This document shows positions 53,048 to 62,202 of a stretch of DNA of 64,000 bases, one piece after another. The stretch's first letter is position 1. Each line of letters begins with the position of its first letter. This DNA comes from Chloroflexota bacterium (GTDB lineage Bacteria > Chloroflexota > Anaerolineae > SpSt-313). The translations under genes were made by a program, and so were the position numbers. Below the pieces are notes generated by a model, which worked only from the letters and a program-made list of their open reading frames with translations, made no database searches and was not told the origin of the DNA. The stretch lies in the NCBI GenBank assembly GCA_029553955.1, contig JAKPJZ010000233.1, forward strand, positions 60,607-124,606. The letters are read 5' to 3'.

Positions 53048-53132
53048 ACCGCAGAGGCGCAGAGGACGCAGAGGCGGTAGGGGAGACGTGACCTCGCCCG
53101 CACGGACTCTGCGCCCTCTGCGCCTCTGCGGT
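53048..53132. repeat. ACCGCAGAGGCGCAGAGG inverted repeat
   Basis: Arms at 53048-53073 and 53107-53132, with minor mismatches, lie between tRNA-Sec and selB. This repeat core is widespread in bacterial intergenic DNA. It may act as a hairpin between the two transcripts. Confidence 0.7.
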
Positions 53133-53191
53133 GAGGTCTTGCCTCAGTCGTAGAGAATCTGGCCTATGAAGCTGGCTGGAAGGATGGCACT

Positions 53192-55096
53192 GTGCGCGTT
53201 ATTGGCACTGCCGGACATGTCGATCACGGCAAATCGGCGCTGGTCAAAGCCCTCACCGGTGTGGACCCCGACCGCCTCAAAGAGGAACAAGAGCGCGGCA
53301 TGACCATCGATCTGGGCTTTGGCTGGCTGACGCTGCCCGGAGGCGAGACGGTCAGCGTCGTCGACGTGCCGGGCCACGAGGACTTTATCAGCAACATGCT
53401 CGCCGGTGTGGGCGGCATTGATGCGGCGCTCCTTGTCGTGGCTGTCGACGACGGCGTGATGCCGCAAACCCGCGAGCACCTGGCGATCCTCGACCTGCTG
53501 CAGGTCAAGAGCGGCATCGTCGCCCTGACCAAAGTGGACCTGATCGATGATCCGGAGTGGCTCGACATGGTCACCGCCGACATCGTCGAGCTGCTCGACG
53601 GCACCTGCCTGGCGGGGGCCGAAGTCGTGCCCGTCTCCGCCAAGACGGGCCAGGGCGTCGCCGAGCTGGCCGCCAAGCTCGAGCGCCTGCTGCAGGCCAC
53701 TGCGCTCCGCCTGGACCTCGGCCGCCCGCGCCTGGCCATCGACCGCGTCTTTAGTATGGCCGGGTTTGGCACGGTGGTCACCGGCACCCTGATCGATGGC
53801 CGCCTGAACGTGGGGCAAGAGGTTGAGATCCTGCCGCAGGCGCTCAAGGCGCGCATCCGCGGGCTGCAGGTGCACAAGCACAAGGTACAGGAGGCGCTGC
53901 CCGGCAGCCGCGTGGCCATCAACCTCACCGGGGTCGACATCGGCCAGCTTACGCGTGGCCAGGTGGTCACGACGCCCGGCTGGCTCGAGCCTACCCACAC
54001 CGTCGGCGTGCAGTTGCAGTTGCTCGCCTCCGCGCCCAAGCCGCTGCGCCACGGCGCCGAGGTCGAGTTCTTTAGCGGCTCGGCGCAGATCATGGCTCGC
54101 GTGCGCCTGCTGGGGGCCGACGAGATCGCGCCTGGCCACGACGGCTGGGCCCAACTCCTGCTGCACGAACAGGCCGCCCTCGAACGCAAGGACCGCTTCA
54201 TCATCCGCCAGCCCTCGCCCAGCTTGACCATCGGCGGCGGCGTGGTGCTCGATCCGCACCTCACGCGACGGCTGCGGCGCAGCCGGCCCGAGACGGTCGA
54301 GCGCCTGGAGACCCTGGCGCACGGCACGCCCGAGGAGGCGCTGCTCGAGGCGCTGCGCCGCCAGGAGCCCTGCACCATGCGTGACCTGGTGCAGAAGAGT
54401 GGGCTGCCGAGCGACGAGGCCCAGGCCTGCATCGCCCGCCTGCTGGAGGGTGGCCAGATCATGGTCCTCGGCGGTGAGGCGCGCGACCGCAGCCAGCCGC
54501 CGGCCGCCAAGGCCAACCTCATCTCGGCCTCGGGCTGGACGGCGCTGCTCGACCGTCTCACCGGCCTGCTGGCCGAGTACCACCGGCAGTACCCCCTGCG
54601 TCCAGGCATGCCGCGCGAAGAGGTCAAGAGCCGGCTGCGCCTCGACGTCCGGGCTTTCAACGAGGCGGTGGAGCTGGCCATTGGCCAGGGCAAGGTCGCC
54701 GGGGCCGAGGCCATCCTGCGCCTGCCCGATCACGAGGTGCGCTTTGCCCCCGAGGATCGCGCCGCGGTGAATGCCCTGCTCGGCGCTCACTCCAAGAACC
54801 CCTACAGCCCGCCGACCATCTCCGAGGCCGAGGCCCAGGTGGGCGCCGACGTGCTGGCGGCGCTCCTCGACAAAGGCATGCTGACCCGGGTGAGCGCCGA
54901 CATCTGCTTCCTGCCCCAGGTCTATGAGCGCATGGTGCAGCAGGTGGTGCAGCACATCAAGCAGCACGGCGGCATCAGCGTCGGCCAGGCACGCGACATG
55001 TTCGGCACCAGCCGCAAGTACGTGCTGCCGTTCCTCGAGCATCTCGATGAAATCAAGGTGACCAAGCGCGTGGGCGACGACCGCGTGCTGTGGTAG
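53192..55096 (+). CDS. selB: Selenocysteine-specific elongation factor SelB
   Basis: 634 residues from a GTG at 53192; upstream in-frame sequence is not conserved. The GTPase domain (1-170) has GTAGHVDHGKSAL (G1), DVPGHEDFI (G3) and TKVD (G4). Two beta-barrel domains follow to about 340, and C-terminal winged helices (about 370-634) bind the SECIS hairpin in the message. The length is normal for bacterial SelB. It delivers Sec-tRNA to UGA codons followed by a hairpin. It lies 187 bp after selC. No selA or selD accompanies it in the window. Confidence 0.96.
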   Translation: MRVIGTAGHVDHGKSALVKALTGVDPDRLKEEQERGMTIDLGFGWLTLPGGETVSVVDVPGHEDFISNMLAGVGGIDAALLVVAVDDGVMPQTREHLAILDLLQVKSGIVALTKVDLIDDPEWLDMVTADIVELLDGTCLAGAEVVPVSAKTGQGVAELAAKLERLLQATALRLDLGRPRLAIDRVFSMAGFGTVVTGTLIDGRLNVGQEVEILPQALKARIRGLQVHKHKVQEALPGSRVAINLTGVDIGQLTRGQVVTTPGWLEPTHTVGVQLQLLASAPKPLRHGAEVEFFSGSAQIMARVRLLGADEIAPGHDGWAQLLLHEQAALERKDRFIIRQPSPSLTIGGGVVLDPHLTRRLRRSRPETVERLETLAHGTPEEALLEALRRQEPCTMRDLVQKSGLPSDEAQACIARLLEGGQIMVLGGEARDRSQPPAAKANLISASGWTALLDRLTGLLAEYHRQYPLRPGMPREEVKSRLRLDVRAFNEAVELAIGQGKVAGAEAILRLPDHEVRFAPEDRAAVNALLGAHSKNPYSPPTISEAEAQVGADVLAALLDKGMLTRVSADICFLPQVYERMVQQVVQHIKQHGGISVGQARDMFGTSRKYVLPFLEHLDEIKVTKRVGDDRVLW

Positions 55097-55164
55097 CCCA
55101 GACTGGCAGACAGGTTCTGCACCGGCGGCGTGACGGCCCGGCAGGTGCGGGCAGGCGGAGCAGG

Positions 55165-55209
55165 ATGCGAGAGACTTGACGCCAGAACTGTCAGGTCTGC
55201 TGTCTCGCA
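55165..55209. repeat. TGCGAGAGAC...TCTCGCA inverted repeat
   Basis: TGCGAGA and TCTCGCA flank a shorter pairing TTGAC/GTCAG. The core resembles the GTGCGAGACCTGACA repeats at 33575, 33920 and 50733. It lies 70 bp after selB. I see no gene in 55097-55543. Confidence 0.6.
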
Positions 55210-55439
55210 CTGCAATTGCTGCAAGATGCGTCATGTTGACCTCAGCAGCGTTGTGCGCTACACTGTTCTTCAGAACGGCATCGACCTCCAGGCAAGGAGC
55301 ATGGCAGTGTTCACGTATCATCGCCGCACCTGAACTGTGCGCCGGGCGCCGGTGGGCGCCCGCACGCCAGCCTGCACACGTCAGGGCGGCAGTGGTGCGT
55401 CTGCCCCCTGAGGTCCGATCGGGCAGCCCTCTTTGGGAG

Positions 55440-55476
55440 GCCGCCTCCGGCGTGTGTGCCGGCGGCGGCTTTTTTG
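55440..55476 (+). terminator. Strong intrinsic terminator or attenuator before the YedE-type gene
   Basis: The stem GCCGCC-T-CCGGC / GCCGG-C-GGCGGC with a GTGTGT loop is directly followed by TTTTTT. It ends 68 bp before the ATG of the selenium transporter gene. It could end selB transcription or control read-through into the selenium genes. Confidence 0.75.
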
Positions 55477-55543
55477 TTGGCCACGCCGTGGCCCGTTGGG
55501 CCGCGTGGACATCATATCCGCTTCTCCCAAGGAGGGACACGTC

Positions 55544-56674
55544 ATGTCGGCACGTCTCAACCGCTTCTTTGCCTCGCGCTGGGGCATCATTGCCGCCGGG
55601 GCGGCCATCGGGCTGCTGGCGGCGTTGCTGCAACGGCTGGGCAACCCGCCCAACATGGGCATCTGTGTCGCTTGCTTTGAACGCGACATCGCCGGGGCGC
55701 TGGGCCTGCACCGGGCCGCAACTGTGCAGTACATCCGCCCCGAGATCATCGCCCTTGTTCTCGGCTCCATGGTGGCCGCGCTGCTCTGCGGCGAGTTCCG
55801 GCCTCGCGGCGGATCGGCGCCTGTCGTGCGCTTTGTGCTGGGGGCGGTGGCCATGGTTGGCTCGCTCGCCTTCCTCGGCTGCCCGTGGCGAGCGCTGCTG
55901 CGCCTGGCCGGTGGCGACCTGAACGCCATCTTTGGGCTCGCCGGCCTCGCCGTAGGCATCGCCATCGGAGTCTGGTTCCTCAGGGCCGGCTACAGCCTGG
56001 GCCGCAGCACCAAGACCGCGGCTGTGGCCGGCTGGGCCATGCCGGCGCTCATGATTGGCCTGCTGCTGCTGGCCGTCCTGCGACCCCAGTTCACCAAAGA
56101 TGGCCCCATCTTCCTCAGCAGCAGTGGCCCCGGCTCGTTGCACGCCCCGCTACTCATTTCATTGGCTGTAGGCCTGGCCATCGGCTTTGTGGCGCAGCGT
56201 ACGCGCTTTTGCACCATGGGCGCCATCCGCGACGCCATCCTGATGCGCGATACGCGCCTGCTAAGCGGGGTTGCGGCGCTCGTGGTGACGGCTTTCGTCG
56301 CCAACCTGGCGTTCGGTCAGGTGAAGGTGGGACTGGCGGGTCAGCCCATTGCCCACTCGAGCTACCTGTGGAACGTGCTGGGCATGGTGCTGGCCGGGCT
56401 GGCCTTCGCCCTGGCCGGCGGCTGCCCCGGCCGGCAGCTCTTCCTTTCCGGCGAGGGCGATGGCGACGCGGCTATCTTTGTGCTGGGGATGATCACCGGC
56501 GCAGCATTTGCGCACAACTTGGGCCTGGCCGCCAGCCCCGACAAGGTTGTTGAAGGTGTGGTGCAGGTGGGCGGGCTCTCTGCCGCGGGGATGTGGGCCG
56601 TGGCGCTGGGGCTGGTTGTCTGCCTGGCGATCGGTTTCGGCATGCGCGAGAAGCAGTGGTCAGTGGAGGCATGA
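55544..56674 (+). CDS. yedE: YedE-type selenium-associated membrane transporter
   Basis: 376 residues from the ATG at 55544, preceded by AAGGAGGGACACGTC. About nine or ten membrane helices. Conserved cysteine motifs of the YeeE/YedE family are present: GICVACFERD, FLGCPWR, RFCTMGAIRD and GGCPGRQL. YedE proteins linked with selenium genes are thought to import a selenium (or sulfur) compound. The stop overlaps the next start by four bases (ATGA), and the next three genes also belong to selenium-associated families. Confidence 0.9.
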   Translation: MSARLNRFFASRWGIIAAGAAIGLLAALLQRLGNPPNMGICVACFERDIAGALGLHRAATVQYIRPEIIALVLGSMVAALLCGEFRPRGGSAPVVRFVLGAVAMVGSLAFLGCPWRALLRLAGGDLNAIFGLAGLAVGIAIGVWFLRAGYSLGRSTKTAAVAGWAMPALMIGLLLLAVLRPQFTKDGPIFLSSSGPGSLHAPLLISLAVGLAIGFVAQRTRFCTMGAIRDAILMRDTRLLSGVAALVVTAFVANLAFGQVKVGLAGQPIAHSSYLWNVLGMVLAGLAFALAGGCPGRQLFLSGEGDGDAAIFVLGMITGAAFAHNLGLAASPDKVVEGVVQVGGLSAAGMWAVALGLVVCLAIGFGMREKQWSVEA

Positions 56675-56889
56675 TGACGATGGCAACCGTTGTAGACGCA
56701 CGTGGCTTCTCCTGCCCGCAGCCGGTGATCCTGGTGCAGCGGGCGATGGCGGCGGGCCGCTACCCGATCGAAGTGCTGGTGGATAGCGGTGCAGCACGCG
56801 ACAACGTGACGCGCATGGCCGAGCGGGCCGGCTGCCGGGTACAGTGCGAGGCCGCCGGCGACGGCTTCAAGCTGACGCTCAGCAAATAA
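56671..56889 (+). CDS. TusA/SirA-like sulfur-selenium carrier (YedF N-domain type)
   Basis: 72 residues. The family signature DARGFSCPQPVI contains the persulfide- or selenide-carrying Cys in CPxP. It has only the TusA-like domain and lacks the DsrE-like second half of full YedF. It is coupled to the YedE gene by an ATGA overlap. Its likely role is to hand selenium or sulfur from the aminotransferase or transporter to the selenophosphate pathway. Confidence 0.9.
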   Translation: MMTMATVVDARGFSCPQPVILVQRAMAAGRYPIEVLVDSGAARDNVTRMAERAGCRVQCEAAGDGFKLTLSK

Positions 56890-56894
56890 CACCC

Positions 56895-56955
56895 TTGGCA
56901 GTAACGGCTTTAGCCGTTGGCCCTGCGGGGGAGCGGCTAAAGCCGCCACTACAAA
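56895..56955. repeat. Short inverted repeat
   Basis: TAACGGCTTTAGCCG and CGGCTAAAGCCGCC pair across a GC-rich spacer between the TusA-like gene and the aminotransferase gene. Function unknown. Confidence 0.5.
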
Positions 56956-56979
56956 GGCAAGTCGCAGGAGTCTGGAACA

Positions 56980-58134
56980 GTGATCTACCTCGACAACGCG
57001 GCGACCTCGTGGCCCAAGCCGCCCGAGGTCGCCCAGGCGATGGTGCACTATCTCAACGAGGTAGGCGCCAACCCAGGCCGCTCGGGGCACCGGCTCTCGA
57101 TCGCGGCGGCGCGTATCATCTACGACGCTCGTGAAGTGGTAGCCGGCCTGTTGGGCGCGCCCGACCCGCTGCGCGTGGTGTGGACGGCCAACGTCACCGA
57201 GGCGCTCAACATGGCGCTCGCCGGCGTGCTGCGTCCGGGCGACCACGCCCTCACCAGCAGCATGGAGCACAACTCGATGATGCGCCCGCTGCGCGCCCTC
57301 GAGCGCCAGGGGGTCGAGCTGACGGTGCTGCCCTGCGACGAACAGGGCCGGCTGGACCCTGCAGCGGTCGAGCAGGCCATCCGGCCGAACACGGCGCTCA
57401 TTGCGCTCAACCACGCCTCGAACGTCGTGGGCACCCTGCTGCCGGTGGCAGAGGTCGGGCGCATCGCGCGCCGTCGTGGCCTGCTCTTCCTCGTCGACAC
57501 CGCGCAGACGGCCGGTGCCTACCCCATCGACATGGAGGCAGCCGGTATCGACCTCCTGGCCTTCACCGGCCACAAGGCGCTGCTCGGGCCTATGGGCACA
57601 GGGGGGCTGGTCTTTGGCCGGCGCGTGGACCTGGCGCGCTGGCAGTTGCTCAAACGCGGCGGCACCGGCAGCCGCTCCGAGCAGGAGGAGCAGCCCGCCT
57701 TCTTGCCCGATATGGGCGAGAGCGGCACGCCCAACGCCGTGGGCATCGCTGGGCTGCTGGCCGGTGTGCGCTATGTGGCGCAGCGCGGCGTGGCGGCCAT
57801 CCGCGAACATGAGATGGCGCTCACCGGCCGGCTGACCGCGGGCCTGCGCGCTATCCCAAGCGTGACGGTGTATGGCAGCGGCATCGCCGCCGAGCAGACC
57901 GCGACCGTCTCCTTCAACATCGCCGGCCTGGAGCCCTCCGAAGTGGGCCAGCGCCTCGACGAGGAGCACGACATCATGTGCCGCCCCGGCCTGCACTGCG
58001 CGCCCGCAGCCCATCGCACCATCGGCACCTTCCCGGCGGGCACGGTGCGCTTGGGGCTGGGGGTCTTGAGCACGGCTGAGGACGTGGACGGCGCACTGCA
58101 GGCGGTGGCCAGGCTCGCCCAGGAGGTGCGCTGA
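56980..58134 (+). CDS. Class V aminotransferase (cysteine desulfurase/selenocysteine lyase type)
   Basis: 384 residues from a GTG at 56980 (CAGGAG upstream). The PLP lysine is in AFTGHKALLGP, and the substrate-side Cys is in CRPGLHCAPAAH near residue 335. The N-terminus YLDNAATSWPKPPEV is typical of the CsdB/EF2568-like branch found with selenium genes. It should remove sulfur or selenium from cysteine or selenocysteine and pass it to a carrier such as the TusA-like neighbour. The stop overlaps the next start (TGATG). Confidence 0.92.
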   Translation: MIYLDNAATSWPKPPEVAQAMVHYLNEVGANPGRSGHRLSIAAARIIYDAREVVAGLLGAPDPLRVVWTANVTEALNMALAGVLRPGDHALTSSMEHNSMMRPLRALERQGVELTVLPCDEQGRLDPAAVEQAIRPNTALIALNHASNVVGTLLPVAEVGRIARRRGLLFLVDTAQTAGAYPIDMEAAGIDLLAFTGHKALLGPMGTGGLVFGRRVDLARWQLLKRGGTGSRSEQEEQPAFLPDMGESGTPNAVGIAGLLAGVRYVAQRGVAAIREHEMALTGRLTAGLRAIPSVTVYGSGIAAEQTATVSFNIAGLEPSEVGQRLDEEHDIMCRPGLHCAPAAHRTIGTFPAGTVRLGLGVLSTAEDVDGALQAVARLAQEVR

Positions 58135-58376
58135 TGGCCTGCCCGCAGACGAAAGCTACAGCCTACGCTGTCGTGCTCCTGAGCGGCACGAGCCACGCCC
58201 TGCGGGCCGAGAAGGTGCTGCAACAGGCAGGTATCGTCTGCAAGCTTATCCCCGTGCCGCGGCACCTGAGCTCCGACTGTGGCGTGTGCCTGCGCATCGC
58301 TCAGGGCGACGCCGAGGCGGCCCGCACCGCGCTAGCCGCGGCGCGGGTGGAGGTAGCGGCGATTCAGATGTTGTAA
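58134..58376 (+). CDS. DUF3343 putative Se/S carrier
   Basis: 80 residues. The family is small and usually found next to YedF, YedE and selenium genes; the pair CGVC in LSSDCGVCLRI is the probable carrier site. It overlaps the aminotransferase gene by one base and ends 21 bp before dihydroorotase. A role in selenium transfer is inferred from family and context. Confidence 0.85.
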   Translation: MACPQTKATAYAVVLLSGTSHALRAEKVLQQAGIVCKLIPVPRHLSSDCGVCLRIAQGDAEAARTALAAARVEVAAIQML

Positions 58377-58397
58377 GCTGGCGGAGGAGAGGGGAAC

Positions 58398-59459
58398 ATG
58401 CTCAAGCTGCCCGGCCTTATTGATGTGCATGTGCACCTGCGCGAGCCCGGTGGCGAGCACAAGGAGACGGTCGCCAGCGGCACGGCTGCGGCCCTGGCCG
58501 GCGGGGTGGTGGGCGTGCTGGAGATGCCCAACACCAGGCCACCGACCTGCGATGCCGCCACGCTGGCGCTCAAGCAGGCGATCCATCGCGCCAACGCCCG
58601 CTGCGATACCGGGCTCTTCCTGGGGGCCGATGGGCGCGACCTGGCCTCAGTCAGGGTGCTCGCGGGCCAGGTGGTGGGCCTCAAGCTCTACCTTGGCCAG
58701 ACCTTTGGCGACCTGATCATCAGCGACGCCGGCCTGCTGCCGCCGCTGTGGGAGACCTGGCCCGGCCCCGGGCCGATCTGCGTACATGTGGAGAGCCCGC
58801 AGGCGCTGGCGCAGGCGCTGGCGCTGAGCGAACGCTACCACACGCCGCTGCACGTGGCCCACGTGAACGGGCGGGAGCTGCTGCGGCTCGTCCTCGACGC
58901 CAAAGGCCGCGGCCTGCCGGTGACCTGCGAAACGACGCCCACTTACCTCTGGCTGACCCGCGACGACGAGCCGCGCCTGGGCCCCTTTGCCAGGGTCAAG
59001 CCGCCGCTGGGCTCGGCGGAGGACCTCGCCGCCCTGTGGCAGCACCTCGACGACATCGACTGCCTGGCCACCGACCACGCCCCCCATACCCGCGAGGAAA
59101 AGCTGAGCAGCACGCCGCCGCCCGGCCTGCCGGGGGTCGAGACCCTCTTGCCCCTGATGCTCACCGCGGTGCATCAAGGGCGGCTCGACCTGCGGCGCCT
59201 CATCGCGCTCACCCACGATAACCCGCTGCGCATCTTTCCCATCACGCCGCCGGCCGAATCGTGGGTGGAGGTGGACCCCGACGAGCGCTACACGCTGCGC
59301 GGCGACCAGTTGCTCACCAAGTGCGGCTGGACGCCGTTCGAGACCCGCGAGGTCGTGGGGCGCGTGTTGCGCACCTGGCTGCGTGGCCGGCTCGCCTACG
59401 AAGCCGGCACCGTGCTCGCCGAGCCGGGCACCGGGCGTGACCTCGTCAGGCGCGCCTAA
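58398..59459 (+). CDS. pyrC: Dihydroorotase
   Basis: 353 residues from the ATG at 58398 (GGAGGAGAGG upstream). Metal-site motifs: DVHVHLREPG near the N-terminus, VHVES, HVAHVNG and ATDHAPHT. These define the CAD-like class of dihydroorotases, which convert carbamoyl aspartate to dihydroorotate in pyrimidine synthesis. It is somewhat shorter than typical type I enzymes (about 420 residues), as in the CAD domain. It may be co-transcribed with the selenium genes, but no functional link is evident. Confidence 0.9.
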   Translation: MLKLPGLIDVHVHLREPGGEHKETVASGTAAALAGGVVGVLEMPNTRPPTCDAATLALKQAIHRANARCDTGLFLGADGRDLASVRVLAGQVVGLKLYLGQTFGDLIISDAGLLPPLWETWPGPGPICVHVESPQALAQALALSERYHTPLHVAHVNGRELLRLVLDAKGRGLPVTCETTPTYLWLTRDDEPRLGPFARVKPPLGSAEDLAALWQHLDDIDCLATDHAPHTREEKLSSTPPPGLPGVETLLPLMLTAVHQGRLDLRRLIALTHDNPLRIFPITPPAESWVEVDPDERYTLRGDQLLTKCGWTPFETREVVGRVLRTWLRGRLAYEAGTVLAEPGTGRDLVRRA

Positions 59460-59621
59460 ATGCCCAAGTTGATTGTGCGCTGTGCAAGCGTGCTCCGGGG
59501 CCGACCGGGGTGGGCCACGAATGGCACGAATTGCCACGAATTGGAGGGGAAGCCCATCGTCCTCACCATCCTGATGACAGCCGGGCACTCCACTCCGCTG
59601 CCACCCGGCCCTACGCCAGGA

Positions 59622-59707
59622 GGGGTTTTGGCGGGTTGGTTGGCGTCACCGGCGGCCCCTGGTGCGCCAGGGGCCGCCGGTGACGCCAACCAACCCGCCA
59701 AAACCCC
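59622..59707. repeat. 86-bp almost uninterrupted palindrome
   Basis: Perfect 41-bp arms (59622-59662 and 59667-59707) with a 4-nt loop TGCG, in the gap after dihydroorotase. It is unrelated in sequence to the palindrome at 39641-39728 but has the same form. The rest of 59460-59865 holds no gene that I can support. Confidence 0.85.
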
Positions 59708-59710
59708 AAG

Positions 59711-59763
59711 AGGGATCCGGACCGGGCTGGTGCGGAGCGTGTGAGCCGGTCGGCGACCCGAGG
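59711..59763. repeat. About 52-bp dispersed repeat, copy 2
   Basis: The segment with GTGCGGAGCG and AGCCGGTCG resembles 17823-17875, with about four fifths of positions shared. It directly follows the palindrome. Confidence 0.6.
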
Positions 59764-59865
59764 CGTTGTACTCTGACAAATTGTTGGCGCTTGGCCGCTT
59801 GCACAGGCACAGCTCTTGCTGGGCGGTGGTGTGGCCGAGACGTCAGGTAAGAGCGAGGTGCAGCG

Positions 59866-60435
59866 ATGAGGCCCATCGACCCACTGATGGAGGAACACCG
59901 CGTCATCGAGCGCATGGTCGGCATCATGCGGCGCGAGAGCGCGCACCTGCGCGAAGCGAGCGTGGTCGACTGGCTATTCGTCGACGCCGTCGTCGACTTT
60001 TTCCGCACCTACACCGACCGCACGCATCATGGCAAGGAAGAAGGAATCCTCTTCAGGGACCTGGCCGGCAAGCGCCTGTCACCCGAAGACCGCGCGGCGA
60101 TGGACCTGCTCATCGAGGGCCACCGCTTTGCCCGGCGCACAGTGGCCGAGCTGGATGAAGCCGGCGCAGCCTACCGGCAAGGCCGCTACACCGCCCTCGA
60201 GACCATCCTTGGCCGCATCAATGCCCTGGTCCAGTTCTTCCCCATGCACATTCGACACGAGGACGACTCTTTCTTCCCGGCCTCGCCCGCCTACCTGGCG
60301 CCCCAGGAGCAGCAGGCCATGCTCGCCGAGTTCTGGGACTGGGACCGCAGCATGATCCACGAAAAGTACCGTGCCATTGTCGATGACCTGGCGCGGACCC
60401 TCGAGACGATCCCCCAAGCGCCGCGGCCGCGCTAG
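59866..60435 (+). CDS. Hemerythrin-like (HHE) protein
   Basis: 189 residues. Iron-ligand motifs of the HHE domain are in place: EEHRVIERM, HHGKEEGILF, HRFARR and HIRHEDDSFF. The protein is soluble and cytoplasmic. Such proteins bind O2 or NO or sense oxidants through a di-iron site. The ATG at 59866 follows GCGAGGTGCAGC. It stands alone between two repeats, so no operon partner is evident. Confidence 0.9.
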   Translation: MRPIDPLMEEHRVIERMVGIMRRESAHLREASVVDWLFVDAVVDFFRTYTDRTHHGKEEGILFRDLAGKRLSPEDRAAMDLLIEGHRFARRTVAELDEAGAAYRQGRYTALETILGRINALVQFFPMHIRHEDDSFFPASPAYLAPQEQQAMLAEFWDWDRSMIHEKYRAIVDDLARTLETIPQAPRPR

Positions 60436-60473
60436 CATCACTCCGCCAGCGTGACTCACAGGGCAGGCAGCCA

Positions 60474-60579
60474 GGTTCGTAGTTGGCGCTTGAGCGCCCG
60501 GCCACCCCCTCCGGCTGGCGCAACGCCCGCAGTTGGCATCAGTCCGCAGGGGCCGGGCGCTCAAGCGCCAACTACGAAC
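60474..60579. repeat. GGTTCGTAGTTGGCGC repeat, copy 2
   Basis: Arms at 60474-60503 and 60551-60579 flank 47 bp between the hemerythrin and cytochrome genes. The most complete of the three copies. Confidence 0.75.
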
Positions 60580-60678
60580 GGGCTTCCGTCTCACCCGCGG
60601 GCCGTTCGTGCTGGCATAGAGATTGCTGAAGAAGAAGGAGGGTTCTCCATGCCCCCATCATGAACGAAGGAGGGTGAC

Positions 60679-62127
60679 ATGCTCAGGAGTCCGAGGCGGG
60701 GCAGAATGGCGCTCTTTGCCGCGGGCGTCGGGGCCATCGCCCTGCTGCTGGCAGCGGTATTCTGGCGGACGGGCGCTGCCCCATGGCTGCAGGCCGCTAC
60801 AGCAACCAAGGGCGCGACAGCACAGCCCACAGCGGTGCCGAGCACGCCCGCCGCGGCTGTGGCCACGCCCGACATCTCGGCGGGCACGACCCCTTCACCG
60901 GGCCCCACTCGGGTGAACCCCAACACAACGCAGTTGGTCGACGACGGCAAGGTCATCTTTCGTTACGACACTTTCGGCGATGAGGCGTTCTGGGGCGGCG
61001 CGCTCAAGCTGAACCAGGCCATCCTCGGCTCCAGCCAGGGAGGCACCGGCCAGGGCGTCAGCCCGAAGACGGCCCTCGACGTGGGGCTGAAGGTCGATAT
61101 GGATGCCCTGCCGGCCAGCCTGGTGCAGCAGCTCAAGGCCAACCAAGTGAACCTCGATGATCCGGCAACCACGGTCTCGCTGCTCAAGCTGAACTCGGTC
61201 GTGGGCGTGCGCGGCTTATTTGACGGGCAGGGGAACCTGGTGTCGATGGGTATCACCTGTGCCCTCTGCCACGCCACCGTCGACGACGCCTTGAGCCCGG
61301 GCATCGGGCACCGGCGCGACGGCTGGGCCAATCGCGACCTGAACGTCGGCAAGATCATCTCCCTTTCGCCGGATCTGACGCCGGTGGCGCAGCTCTTGGG
61401 CACCGACGTGGCCACGGTGCAGCAGGTGCTGGCGGCCTGGGGGCCCGGCAAGTTCGATGCCGCGCTCGCCGTCGATGGCAAAGGGTTCACCCCCGACGGC
61501 AAGACCGCAGCCACGCTGATCCCTCCGGCGTTCGGCATGGCCGGGCAGAACCTGCACACCTATACCGGCTGGGGCTCTGTGCCCTACTGGAACGCCTTTG
61601 TGGCCGTCTTGGAGATGCACGGCTCGGGGCGCTTCTTCGACCCGCGCCTCAACAACCCCGACAAGTACCCGGTGGCCGTCAATTCGGGCGAATGGAACAC
61701 CAACAACCAGCCGGACCTGATCAGCTCCAAGTTGCCCGCGCTGCAGGCGTACCAGCTCTCGCTCCCCGCGCCGACGCCGGCGGCAGGCAGCTTTGACGCT
61801 GCGGCGGCCACGCGCGGCGAGGCCCTCTTTACCGGCAAGGCCAAGTGCTCGAGCTGCCACACGCTGCCTCTGACGTCGGAGCCGGGCTGGCCGATCCATA
61901 CCGGCGCCGAGATTGGCATCGACGAGTTCCAGGCCAGCCGCTCGCCCGAGAACGGCTATCGCACGGGGCTCCTCAAGGGCCTGTGGACCCACACCAAGGG
62001 CGGCTTTTACCATGACGGGCGCTTTGCCACCCTCAACGATGTGGTCAACCACTACAACGCTGTCTTTGGGCTCGACCTGACCAGCGAGGAGATGAACGAC
62101 CTGGTCGAGTATCTCAAGTCGCAGTAG
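60679..62127 (+). CDS. Exported c-type cytochrome with two CxxCH motifs
   Basis: 482 residues from the ATG at 60679 (CGAAGGAGGGTGAC upstream). One N-terminal helix (about 10-28) anchors or exports it, followed by a Pro/Thr/Ala linker. Haem-binding motifs are CALCH (about 194-198) and CSSCH (about 391-395). The second lies in a typical cytochrome c domain (ATRGEALFTGKAKCSSCH, ending with LVEYLKSQ). GWGSVPYWNAF and GGFYHDGRF occur between and after the motifs, as in MauG- or di-haem-peroxidase-like proteins, but I cannot assign one. It could accept electrons from an exported dehydrogenase. Confidence 0.85.
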   Translation: MLRSPRRGRMALFAAGVGAIALLLAAVFWRTGAAPWLQAATATKGATAQPTAVPSTPAAAVATPDISAGTTPSPGPTRVNPNTTQLVDDGKVIFRYDTFGDEAFWGGALKLNQAILGSSQGGTGQGVSPKTALDVGLKVDMDALPASLVQQLKANQVNLDDPATTVSLLKLNSVVGVRGLFDGQGNLVSMGITCALCHATVDDALSPGIGHRRDGWANRDLNVGKIISLSPDLTPVAQLLGTDVATVQQVLAAWGPGKFDAALAVDGKGFTPDGKTAATLIPPAFGMAGQNLHTYTGWGSVPYWNAFVAVLEMHGSGRFFDPRLNNPDKYPVAVNSGEWNTNNQPDLISSKLPALQAYQLSLPAPTPAAGSFDAAAATRGEALFTGKAKCSSCHTLPLTSEPGWPIHTGAEIGIDEFQASRSPENGYRTGLLKGLWTHTKGGFYHDGRFATLNDVVNHYNAVFGLDLTSEEMNDLVEYLKSQ

Positions 62128-62202
62128 TACGACAACCGTAACTGGCACACCGGAACGCCGGCAGCCTCTCGGATAGCGAAAGGCTGCCGGCCGGTCTGCA
62201 GC

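Noticed and set aside
55130..55333. Small cysteine-containing open frame after selB
   Set aside because: It overlaps an inverted repeat, has no ribosome site and resembles nothing known.
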